A DNA stretch of 20,460 nucleotides, taken from contig JAEYVE010000239.1 of assembly GCA_023432025.1 (NCBI GenBank), forward strand, positions 1 to 20,460. The letters run 5' to 3'. This stretch comes from Pseudomonadota bacterium. Its GTDB lineage: Bacteria; Myxococcota_A; Polyangia; Polyangiales; Polyangiaceae. The notes beneath the pieces are model-generated. The model worked only from the letters and a program-made list of their open reading frames with translations. It did not search any database and was not told the origin of the DNA. Both the position numbers and the translations under genes were made by a program. Positions 1-5,695 of this stretch are shown piece by piece. The number at the start of each line of letters is the position of its first letter. The first letter of the stretch is position 1.

Positions 1-409
1 GCGCAGGTGAGGAGTCCGCCGGACGGCCCGCGACGTTCGCGTCCGCCACGTCGTCCAACACGGGGACGGCGGCCTGACCGGAAGCTTCGCCCAGCTCGAC
101 CTGGAGCACGAAGTCCCCGATGTAAATCTTGTCGCCGTCGCGAACGATCGTGGCCTGCGCGATGCGGCGACGATTGACGTACGTACCGTTCGTGCTGTTG
201 AGATCGGTAACGATGAAGCGTCCCTCGCGGAACAAGATGCGAGCGTGCCGCTTCGACACGTTGCCTTTCGGCAGCACGATGTCGTTTCCTTGCACCCGCC
301 CGACCGTCAGCTCCGCGACGCGGAAGACATCTCGCCGCTCGGCACCGCCCTTTTCACTGACGACGATGGTGTAGAGCGGTGGTTCCAGCTGCGACGACTC
401 CGAAATCAC
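1..409 (-). CDS. FHA-domain protein, N-terminal part (runs off left edge)
   Basis: This is the first 136 codons of a minus-strand gene truncated by the left window edge. An in-frame TAA at 422-424 leaves GTG at 409 as the only reasonable start; no good Shine-Dalgarno precedes it. Residues about 12-107 form a complete forkhead-associated domain: Gly37-Arg38 (TVGRVQGNDIVLP), Ser52 and His55 (NVSKRHARI), and the Asn71/Asn74 turn (DLNSTNGTYVNRRRIA). FHA domains bind phosphothreonine, so a Ser/Thr kinase partner is expected. From memory, very similar FHA segments sit at the N-terminus of CpaF/TadA-type secretion ATPases in myxobacteria, so the missing part may be an ATPase; that is inference. A TTGACA (453-448, minus) lies in the 94-nt gap to the upstream gene and could be a -35, but no good -10 follows it. 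Confidence 0.85.
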   Translation of the reverse strand, partial: MISESSQLEPPLYTIVVSEKGGAERRDVFRVAELTVGRVQGNDIVLPKGNVSKRHARILFREGRFIVTDLNSTNGTYVNRRRIAQATIVRDGDKIYIGDFVLQVELGEASGQAAVPVLDDVADANVAGRPADSSPA

Positions 410-503
410 GGCGGCCGAGAGTTACGTTTCTCAGGGGCCGCGCTTTCTGTCAATGCGCAGAACGGGATCCTGAAGAGGACGCTCCTGACTCGGGCGACGA
501 ACC

Positions 504-815
504 TCAACCGTCCGTGGACTTATCACGCATTTCAGAGGCCACGAGCCCCATCAGCTCGCCCACGAACGCCATGATGTCGTTCTCGTTCAGGCCTTCGGCG
601 CGCAGCTTGCCGTACAGAGAACGCGCGAGCGCTTCCGGAGAAATTCGCGGCACGCTCCGGGGAGCAGCGGCCTCCGGAAAAACGGAGCTGGATGGCGCGC
701 TCTGACTTGGCGGAGACCCCGCGCCCGACTGAGACCCAGTGCCCGAGTGAGACCCAGTGCCCGAGTGAAGCGCCTGAACGGATTCGCGTGACGGTGTATG
801 GCTACTAGCTTCCAT
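504..815 (-). CDS. Small conserved-looking protein of unknown function (103 aa)
   Basis: I do not recognise the family. Residues about 1-45 are a low-complexity Ser/Gly/Thr/Pro segment containing three 6-residue units (SGTGSH, SGTGSQ, SGAGSP). Residues about 55-100 look like a compact helical domain (RISPEALARSLYGKLRAEGL, then NENDIMAFVGELMGLVASEM). That C-terminal block has the amphipathic pattern of a real domain, whereas overlapping frames read as Arg/Pro-rich noise. ATG at 815 is preceded by GGGGGAAA about 12 nt away, and those purines lie inside the 828-886 hairpin. The gene sits 94 nt upstream of the FHA gene on the same strand and may be co-transcribed with it. No membrane segment or catalytic motif is visible. 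Confidence 0.6.
   Translation of the reverse strand: MEASSHTPSRESVQALHSGTGSHSGTGSQSGAGSPPSQSAPSSSVFPEAAAPRSVPRISPEALARSLYGKLRAEGLNENDIMAFVGELMGLVASEMRDKSTDG
713..766. repeat. Three 18-nt tandem units inside the 504-815 gene
   Basis: Units 731-748 and 749-766 are identical (GAGACCCAGTGCCCGAGT). Unit 713-730 differs at three positions. The repeat is in frame and gives the Ser/Gly hexapeptide repeats of the encoded protein, consistent with replication-slippage expansion of a linker. Confidence 0.85.
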
Positions 816-827
816 GAATGCTCATTT

Positions 828-886
828 CCCCCAACGGTCGGTTGGTCCAACGACGTACGAGTCGAAATTGACCGACCTACTGGGGG
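828..886 (-). promoter_or_regulatory. Long imperfect stem-loop in the leader of the 504-815 gene
   Basis: Read on the minus strand, CCCCCA (886-881) pairs with TGGGGG (833-828) and GGTCGGT (877-871) pairs with ACCGACC (842-836), separated by a 3x2 internal loop. The 28-nt apical part contains a further CGAC/GTCG stem (864-861 with 854-851) closing a 6-nt loop. The 3' strand of the outer stem, TGGGGG, contains the only purine-rich Shine-Dalgarno candidate for the ATG at 815. The fold would therefore hide the ribosome-binding site. It could be a translational switch or thermometer, or a DNA operator. The pairing is seen directly; the function is inferred. Confidence 0.55.
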
Positions 887-1058
887 AGAAACATTCAAGA
901 ACGATGCCGACGGTGAACGGCGCCGCTTTTGGCTACCAGGGCCCGTCCAGGCGTCCCACGCAGGCCCGAGCTCGCCGCTTCCCAGAGCGAGACGCGTAGC
1001 GCGAAACGGAATTCGCGCGAACCGGAGCAGACGAGCGCAGCGTCCTTCGCGCCTGAGG

Positions 1059-1076
1059 ACCACGTGGTTCTACCAC
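1059..1076. repeat. Mutually exclusive inverted repeats ACCAC/GTGGT/ACCAC
   Basis: ACCACGTGGT (1059-1068) is a perfect 10-bp palindrome. Its GTGGT half can instead pair with a second ACCAC at 1072-1076 across a TCT loop, so two short competing hairpins are possible. The site lies about 35 nt downstream of the stop of the 1111-1464 gene. Confidence 0.5.
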
Positions 1077-1096
1077 CTCGCTCACAGGCAAGCGAC

Positions 1097-1110
1097 GCTA
1101 CGTGAGTAGC
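1097..1110 (-). terminator. Candidate stem-loop directly after the 1111-1464 stop codon
   Basis: On the minus strand the stop codon is followed immediately by GCTAC-TCAC-GTAGC, a perfect 5-bp stem with a 4-nt loop. No T-tract follows, so this may only protect the transcript 3' end or contribute to factor-dependent termination. Confidence 0.35.
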
Positions 1111-1464
1111 TCAACCTGCAGCAAGCTCGGAGTACGCGCGGACGACCGCGGGCGAAGGGCGCTCCACACCGCAGAGAACGCTGGTGATGAGCTCGCGACC
1201 GTCTTCACCGAAGTACAACGCTTCCCCGACGCGCGGGTCGTCGCAGGACGGAATTGCAGTGCCATTCGGCAGAACCTTGACGCCACCCGTCACGCGACGG
1301 TCGAGCGCCAGATGCGCACGCAACCAAACGTCGCTGCGCCGGTCCCGCACGGCGACACACACGTTGTCGCGGCAGTGGTACTCGGTGTTACGCGTGACGA
1401 ACAGGCGATAGCGCCTGCGCTCGGGACCCCTGTACTGCTCACTTTCTGCTGTCTTCGCCGCCAT
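1111..1464 (-). CDS. Small protein of unknown function (117 aa)
   Basis: I do not recognise a named family, although the sequence resembles small hypothetical proteins I associate with myxobacteria. From ATG 1464 the protein opens with a basic segment (YRGPERRRYRLF, about residues 11-22). A likely beta-rich core follows (NTEYHCRDNVCVAVRDRR, then WLRAHLALDRRVTGGVKV) and then a C-terminal helix. It has cysteines at 31, 36, 74 and 98. The ERRRYR segment recalls the RxxxR start of PilZ domains, but the second PilZ motif is missing, so I do not call PilZ. The start is supported by GAGG (1473-1470) 5 nt upstream of the ATG; in-frame upstream starts at 1482 and 1524 lack such a site. No signal peptide or membrane segment is seen. 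Confidence 0.7.
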   Translation of the reverse strand: MAAKTAESEQYRGPERRRYRLFVTRNTEYHCRDNVCVAVRDRRSDVWLRAHLALDRRVTGGVKVLPNGTAIPSCDDPRVGEALYFGEDGRELITSVLCGVERPSPAVVRAYSELAAG

Positions 1465-1715
1465 GTTCGCCTCGACGCGCATCCGAACATCGGGCGCCAG
1501 GGGCGGCCCAATTTTCAACCACAACTACCCACACGGCCAGCTCACTTAACGAAGCGTCCCGACCGGGGCTCCATTTCCTCGCTCGAAAGCTCGAGATTCC
1601 ATGAGTGGGCCGTCGAGCTCGCTGGGGTCGACGACGCCGAGCCTTCCGTTTCCATCGTACCTCGGGGTCCGACGAACGAAGCTCATCGTTCTCAGAGCCC
1701 TCACGATCTCGTCAC

Positions 1716-1732
1716 GACGAGCTCGACTCGTC
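1716..1732. repeat. Inverted repeat GACGAG-n5-CTCGTC
   Basis: A perfect 6-bp inverted repeat around a 5-nt spacer lies in the divergent intergenic region. It could be an operator half-site pair or a small hairpin. No T-tract follows on either strand. Confidence 0.4.
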
Positions 1733-1773
1733 CAAGTGGTTCGCGGCACGGTTTCGTTCTTCGAACGCGCTCT

Positions 1774-1829
1774 CCGCGCTTCAGTTGCGCAGAGCTCTGG
1801 CATTGCGCGGATCCCGCATTTCAGTTGCG
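1774..1829. repeat. Direct repeat CCGCnnTTCAGTTGCG, two copies 40 bp apart
   Basis: The copies at 1774-1789 and 1814-1829 agree at 14 of 16 positions, including an exact 10-nt core TTCAGTTGCG. Their exact 40-bp offset is near four helical turns, which would place both on the same face of DNA, as expected for tandem regulator sites. No known regulator consensus was recognised. Confidence 0.5.
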
Positions 1830-2069
1830 GAAGTCGCCCCACACGAACAAGCGCCCTCTGCCTCAGCCGCGCGGCCCCGAACGGCGCGAGAGCACGGAGG
1901 AAGGCGCCGCTCGACTCCGACCCACGCGCCCCATGCACCTCGAGTCAATACGGATCGGAAGACCAGCTCGCGCGCGCACCGAGTGAGCGTAGTCTCGCGC
2001 GGACCACGTTCACTCCGCCTTGCCCCACGCGGATCTTCGAGGCATCTGGGCCCGCGTGCTTCGTCCCCA

Positions 2070-2096
2070 TTGACACGAAGGCGCGCGCGATAGAGA
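2070..2096 (+). promoter_or_regulatory. Candidate sigma-70-type promoter for the MerR-TPR gene
   Basis: A perfect TTGACA (2070-2075) is followed after 15 nt by TAGAGA (2091-2096). The -10 match is weak and the spacing short. Its position, about 30 nt before the ATG, suits a short leader. Confidence 0.35.
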
Positions 2097-2123
2097 CATG
2101 CGCCTCACCTGGCGCTAGCGCGA

Positions 2124-3119
2124 ATGGGTCGCAAGAACAAACGGGAAGACAAGATCATTCACGTCGTGTTCGGCCCGGGCGGAGGCCGCGTACCGAAGGA
2201 ATCTGCGAAACACGCTGCACCACGCAGCGAGCCGCCTCCTTCGAACCGCGAGCCTCTGACGGACGTCTTCACGCGTGGAGAGATCGCACGCTTGCTCGGC
2301 ATCACGCCGGCGCGGCTGAGCACGCTCGACAAGGCGGGCGTCGTGTCGCCCAGCGGTCGTCGTAACGGCCGACGTGCGTACAATTTCTCGGACCTCATCG
2401 CGCTACGCGCAGCCCAAACGCTCTTGAACAAGAACGTCCGGCTGAGGGACGTGACCCGCGCCGTCTCGGCGCTCCGCGGCAGCCTGCCACGGGTAACCAA
2501 GCCGCTGCAGGAGCTGCGCATCGTCTCGGACGGCAAGAAGGTGGTCGTCCGTACGGACGACGGTGCCTTCGAGCCTCTGACGGGGCAGATGGTGCTCGAT
2601 CTCGAGGTCAAAGCCTTGCGCGACGACGTGGTACGGGTGCTCCGTCCCACCGCAGGCCGTGAGCGAGCGCGCACCGCCTACGAGCTGTATCTCCGAGCCA
2701 GCGAGCTGGACGAAGACCGCTCGACCATGGACGAGGCGGAGGAGCTGTACCAGCGCGCCGTGGAGCTCGACCCGTGGCTCGCGATCGCCTACACGAACCT
2801 GGGCAACATTCGCTTCCGCCGCCAGGACACCGAGAGCGCCGAGGCGTACTACCGCCGCGCTCTGGAAATCGACGATCGGCAGCCCGAAGCTCAATACAAC
2901 CTCGGCTACGTCATGCTCGAGCGCGGACAACCCCGCGAGAGCATTTCGCTCTTTCACGGCGCCATCGACGCAGATCCGAAGTTTTCCGACGCGTACTTCA
3001 ACCTCGCGATGGCGTACGAGCAGCTCGGCGACAGTCAAAGCGCCCGCCCCTACTGGCAGAGCTACATCGACCTCGAGCCCTCCGGCACCTGGACGGAAAT
3101 CGCGCGCCGCCACCTGTGA
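2124..3119 (+). CDS. MerR-type HTH fused to TPR repeats (331 aa)
   Basis: Residues 1-45 are a basic, Pro-rich lead. Residues about 49-115 form a MerR-like winged helix: FTRGEIARLLGITPARLSTL is the HTH, then the wing (VVSPSGRRNGRRAYNFSDLI) and the helix RAAQTLLNKNVRLRDVTRAV. Residues about 185-320 hold TPR units, recognisable from A-x-x-LYQRAVELDP, AYTNLGNIRF, AYYRRALEIDDRQPEAQYNL, FHGAIDADPKFSDAYFNLAM and LGDSQSARPY. In classical MerR proteins the region after the HTH is a dimerisation coil plus ligand site; here it is a protein-protein interaction module. The likely role is a regulator tethered to a partner through the TPRs. The start at 2124 lacks a clear Shine-Dalgarno and is preceded by GCGCTAGCGC at 2112-2121. 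The gene converges on the amidase gene. Confidence 0.85.
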   Translation: MGRKNKREDKIIHVVFGPGGGRVPKESAKHAAPRSEPPPSNREPLTDVFTRGEIARLLGITPARLSTLDKAGVVSPSGRRNGRRAYNFSDLIALRAAQTLLNKNVRLRDVTRAVSALRGSLPRVTKPLQELRIVSDGKKVVVRTDDGAFEPLTGQMVLDLEVKALRDDVVRVLRPTAGRERARTAYELYLRASELDEDRSTMDEAEELYQRAVELDPWLAIAYTNLGNIRFRRQDTESAEAYYRRALEIDDRQPEAQYNLGYVMLERGQPRESISLFHGAIDADPKFSDAYFNLAMAYEQLGDSQSARPYWQSYIDLEPSGTWTEIARRHL

Positions 3120-3121
3120 TG

Positions 3122-3136
3122 GAGCGCGACGCGCTC
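3122..3136. terminator. Inverted repeat in the convergent gap, possible bidirectional terminator
   Basis: GAGCGCG-A-CGCGCTC fills the 15-nt space between the stops of two converging genes (3119 plus, 3135 minus). It can form a hairpin read from either strand. There is no T-tract on either side, so intrinsic termination is unproven. Confidence 0.35.
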
Positions 3137-4010
3137 AACCGAGCCGGCGGTGGCGAAGAGCGGGCACGCTGCTCCGCACGCGCTCCACGCGGGCGCTCGT
3201 GACCTCGGCGAGGACGAAACCCGGGCCGTCGGAGCAGTCCGCCACGACGGTCCCCCACGGGTCGACGATCAGGCTGTGCCCGAAGCTGACGCGCTTGGAC
3301 GGCTCGCCCCCTCGCGAATGCACGCCCCACTGCGCGGCGGCCACGACCCAACACTGCGACTCCACCGCGCGCGCGCGCAGCAAGAGGTGCCAATGATCTC
3401 GCCCGGTGTGTAGCGTGAAGGCTGCCGGAACGGTGAGCACACTGGCGCCGCGATCCACCAAGGCGCGGTAGAGCTCCGGGAAGCGGACGTCGTAACAAAT
3501 GGTGAGCCCCACGCCGAAGCCGCCCACATCCGTGACGATGGGATCGTTGCCGGGCGTCGTGCCGTCGGACTCGCGGAGACTGGTGCCGTCCGCCAAGTCG
3601 ACGTCGAAGAGATGGATCTTTCGGTAAACGGCCCGCAGCTGCCCGTCCGGACCGAAAACCACGCTCGAGTTGTACGGCCGAGCGGGATCCGAAGAAGCCT
3701 CCGGTAGACCGCCAGCCACGATGGTGACGCGGTGCCGGCGCGCCCACTCCTTGACGGCGCCTTGCATTGGAGCGCGCTCGTCGTCGAGTCGCTCGGCGTG
3801 GTGAGCCTTTTCTTTTTCCGGTCCGAGGAACGAAAACCCCTCGGGCAAAACGACGAGCTCGGCACCGGCGCGCGCGGCCCGTTCGACCCAATGCTCGGCT
3901 TCCGCGAGGTTGCGCGCCACGTCATCGTGGCTGTTCATCTGAATGGCCGCCACACGCAAGGCGGTCCCGGTCGCGTCTTCGCCGCTCAGCATGCAAGCGA
4001 GCATACCCAC
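3135..4010 (-). CDS. Carbon-nitrogen hydrolase, deaminated-glutathione amidase-like (Nit1 type)
   Basis: This is a nitrilase-superfamily amidase of usual length (about 270-290 aa). The catalytic triad is visible: Glu57 (VVLPEGFSFLG), Lys131 (YRKIHLFDVD) and Cys172 (LTICYDVRFPELYR). The segments YRKIHLFDVD, HTGRDHWHLLLRARAVESQC and FGHSLIVDPWG fit the Nit1 branch, which hydrolyses deaminated glutathione to alpha-ketoglutarate and Cys-Gly as metabolite repair. A related omega-amidase specificity cannot be excluded. It should act in the cytoplasm, since no signal peptide is seen. The start is uncertain among GTG 4010, ATG 4004 and ATG 3992, because the conserved fold begins only at LRVAAIQM. The gene is divergent from the sigma-54 activator gene across a short gap of about 74 bp. 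Confidence 0.9.
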   Translation of the reverse strand: MGMLACMLSGEDATGTALRVAAIQMNSHDDVARNLAEAEHWVERAARAGAELVVLPEGFSFLGPEKEKAHHAERLDDERAPMQGAVKEWARRHRVTIVAGGLPEASSDPARPYNSSVVFGPDGQLRAVYRKIHLFDVDLADGTSLRESDGTTPGNDPIVTDVGGFGVGLTICYDVRFPELYRALVDRGASVLTVPAAFTLHTGRDHWHLLLRARAVESQCWVVAAAQWGVHSRGGEPSKRVSFGHSLIVDPWGTVVADCSDGPGFVLAEVTSARVERVRSSVPALRHRRLG

Positions 4011-4084
4011 GGGAGCACCACCGTCGATGGGCCGCCCCCTCGTCTCGCCTGCTCGGGAATTTGTTGTAGGCTCGCCGTTCTTCG

Positions 4085-5452
4085 ATGACCGACACGAGCA
4101 CGGGAGCCATGCAACAGTTCCGGACGGCCGCGCCGTCGGGGGACGGTCGCGGCCCGCATGCCGGGCTCGTGCTGCTCTATGCCGAGGCCTTCGAAACGCT
4201 CGACGCCGCCTTCCCGCTCCGGAAGGAGCGCGTCATCCTGGGTCGGGACGAGGGCGTGGACATTCGCTTGCCCGTTTCTGCCGTTTCCAGGCGCCACGCG
4301 GAGCTACGCTTCGAACGAGGCCGCTGGCTGGCGGTCGATCTCGAAAGCCGTAACGGTACGCTGGTGGACGGCCACGCGATCACGGAGGAGGAGCTGGAGC
4401 CCCTCGCCGAGCTACGCGTGGGCGATTGCATCCTGAAGCTCGTCGACCACGACGCTCGGGAGCTGGCGCACTACCGCATCGATGGCGCACTCCTCGGCGG
4501 CGCGCGCCGCCGAGCCACCCAGAGCACGGCGCTCATCGGCGGGCTGCAAATGGACCGCATCGCCGAGGACATCGAACGCGCTGCACCCACGTCGCTGAGC
4601 GTGCTCTTGCTCGGCGAGAGTGGCACCGGAAAGGAAGTCGCCGCTCGAGACCTGCACCGGCTGAGCAAGCGGCGCGGCGCGTTCTGCGCGGTGAACTGCG
4701 CGGCCCTGCCTGGAAACCTCATCGAAAGCGAGCTCTTCGGCTACAAGAAGGGCGCATTTTCCGGGGCAGACCGGGACAAGGCCGGCCTCTTCAAGACGGC
4801 GGACGGCGGCACCCTGCTCCTCGACGAAATCGGTGACATGCCCGCCGTGGCGCAAGCGAAGCTCTTGCGCGTGCTCCAGTCCAAAGAGGTCCAACCGCTC
4901 GGCGCAACCAGCCCCGAGCCCATCGACGTGCGCGTCGTGGCGGCAACACACCGCGATCTCCGCAAGCTTCAGCTCGAAGGAACCTTTCGACCGGATCTCT
5001 TTGCTCGCTTGAACGAGCTCTCCATCGAGCTCCCTCCGCTACGCGAACGAAAAGAGGACGTGTACCTGCTCGTGCGCACGTTCCTCGCGCGTCATGGTCG
5101 ACCGGACTTGCGCGTCAGCTTCCCCTTCATGGCGGCGCTCCTTCACTACGATTGGCCCTACAACGTGCGGGAGCTGGAGGCGGCCATCAAACGTGCCGCC
5201 GCGCTCGCCACCGGCTCCACGCTCGACGAAGAGCATCTGCCTCCGAGCGTGCGGGCAGCCATCGAGGACTATGCTTCGGTCCGGGTCGACTCGGCCCCGA
5301 CGGCGGAAGCCCCGACGGCGGAAGCGCTCCGCGAGCTCTTGAGCCGCCACGCCGGAAACGTGGCGGCCGTGGGCCGGGAGCTCGGCAAGGCACGCATGCA
5401 AGTGCACCGCTGGCTCAAGCGGTACGGCATCGTCGTGGACGACTACCGCTGA
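4085..5452 (+). CDS. FHA-AAA+-HTH sigma-54-dependent activator
   Basis: Residues about 28-120 are an FHA domain (ILGRDEGVDIRLP, VSRRHAELRF, DLESRNGTLVDG). Residues about 148-375 are a sigma-54 activator AAA+ core: Walker A GESGTGKE (177-184), GAFSGA loop (223-228), Walker B GGTLLLDEIGD (241-251), the Arg-rich region FRPDLFARLN, and the sensor II helix WPYNVRELEAA. The C-terminal helices (EALRELLSRHAGNVAAVGRE, then MQVHRWLKRYGI) form a Fis-type DNA-binding HTH. The protein should remodel sigma-54 RNA polymerase at enhancer-driven promoters, with phosphothreonine binding in place of a receiver domain, a layout common in myxobacteria. Two points are unusual: the contact loop has Ser where most activators have Thr (GAFTGA), and PTAEA is duplicated before the HTH. 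The start may be ATG 4085 or 4109; neither has a clear Shine-Dalgarno. Confidence 0.93.
   Translation: MTDTSTGAMQQFRTAAPSGDGRGPHAGLVLLYAEAFETLDAAFPLRKERVILGRDEGVDIRLPVSAVSRRHAELRFERGRWLAVDLESRNGTLVDGHAITEEELEPLAELRVGDCILKLVDHDARELAHYRIDGALLGGARRRATQSTALIGGLQMDRIAEDIERAAPTSLSVLLLGESGTGKEVAARDLHRLSKRRGAFCAVNCAALPGNLIESELFGYKKGAFSGADRDKAGLFKTADGGTLLLDEIGDMPAVAQAKLLRVLQSKEVQPLGATSPEPIDVRVVAATHRDLRKLQLEGTFRPDLFARLNELSIELPPLRERKEDVYLLVRTFLARHGRPDLRVSFPFMAALLHYDWPYNVRELEAAIKRAAALATGSTLDEEHLPPSVRAAIEDYASVRVDSAPTAEAPTAEALRELLSRHAGNVAAVGRELGKARMQVHRWLKRYGIVVDDYR
5297..5326. repeat. 15-nt in-frame duplication in the sigma-54 activator gene
   Basis: CCGACGGCGGAAGC occurs at 5297-5310 and again at 5312-5325, giving PTAEA twice in the linker between the AAA+ core and the HTH. 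Confidence 0.8.
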
Positions 5453-5453
5453 C

Positions 5454-5463
5454 CGAGCGCTCG
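5454..5463. repeat. Palindrome CGAGCGCTCG just after the activator stop codon
   Basis: A perfect 10-bp palindrome begins 2 nt after the stop of the FHA-sigma-54 activator gene. It may help end transcription, but no T-tract follows. The rest of the 243-bp gap to parC (5453-5695) shows only a GGCCT-AAC-AGGCC hairpin at 5618-5630. Confidence 0.35.
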
Positions 5464-5684
5464 CTCGAACGCGGGGCCGTTCTCCCTCCGCTTGCCGGCC
5501 TCGTGCGAGCCGACAAACCCCGTGCTCCGAGGCGGCCAACCAAGCTCTCTGCCGAACTCGGCCGGTGGTACGCACCTGGTCGCCTGTTCCGTCCCGGATT
5601 GCCTTTGAGCCGTCCTCGGCCTAACAGGCCCAGCCGCTGGTTTTGGGTTCCTGCGGCCAGAGAGACCCGGCGGACCGACCTTTC

Positions 5685-5690
5685 AGGGAG
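5685..5690 (+). promoter_or_regulatory. Ribosome-binding site deciding the parC GTG start
   Basis: AGGGAG lies 5 nt before GTG 5696. This supports the GTG as the start, with the topoisomerase core beginning about 40 residues later. Confidence 0.6.
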
Positions 5691-5695
5691 CACGC

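Larger units (their letters stand above)
816..1110. other. Gene-free stretch between two minus-strand genes
   Basis: No credible coding frame was found: reading frames here give Arg/Ser-rich low-quality peptides. The stretch holds the 828-886 leader hairpin at its left end and a cluster of small inverted repeats at 1059-1110. It must contain the promoter of the 504-815 gene, but I cannot point to a convincing -35/-10 pair. Confidence 0.6.
1465..2123. other. 659-bp gene-free region between divergent genes
   Basis: No reading frame here gives a convincing protein on either strand. Visible structure consists of a pair of 16-nt near-identical direct repeats 40 bp apart (1774-1829), a GACGAG/CTCGTC hairpin (1716-1732), a TTGACA -35 candidate (2070-2075) and a GCGCTAGCGC palindrome (2112-2121) just before the start of the MerR-TPR gene. 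The region is long for this otherwise compact window and probably carries the control sequences of both divergent genes. Confidence 0.6.

Noticed and set aside
887..945. Possible sigma-54 promoter (GG-N10-GA on the minus strand) ahead of the 504-815 gene
   Set aside because: The invariant GC of the -12 element is not met, so the match is no better than chance.
1546..1938. 130-codon minus-strand frame in the long intergenic region
   Set aside because: Arg/Ala/Ser-rich without domain pattern, no Shine-Dalgarno, and unlike the codon pattern of neighbouring genes.
2112..2121. CGCTAGCG palindrome shared with the gyrA leader (13677-13684)
   Set aside because: Only 8 bp are shared. In a GC-rich window two copies can occur by chance and the flanks do not match.
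1601..2365. 254-codon plus-strand frame running into the MerR-TPR gene
   Set aside because: It overlaps the start of a clear gene in another frame and reads as low-complexity Arg/Ser noise.
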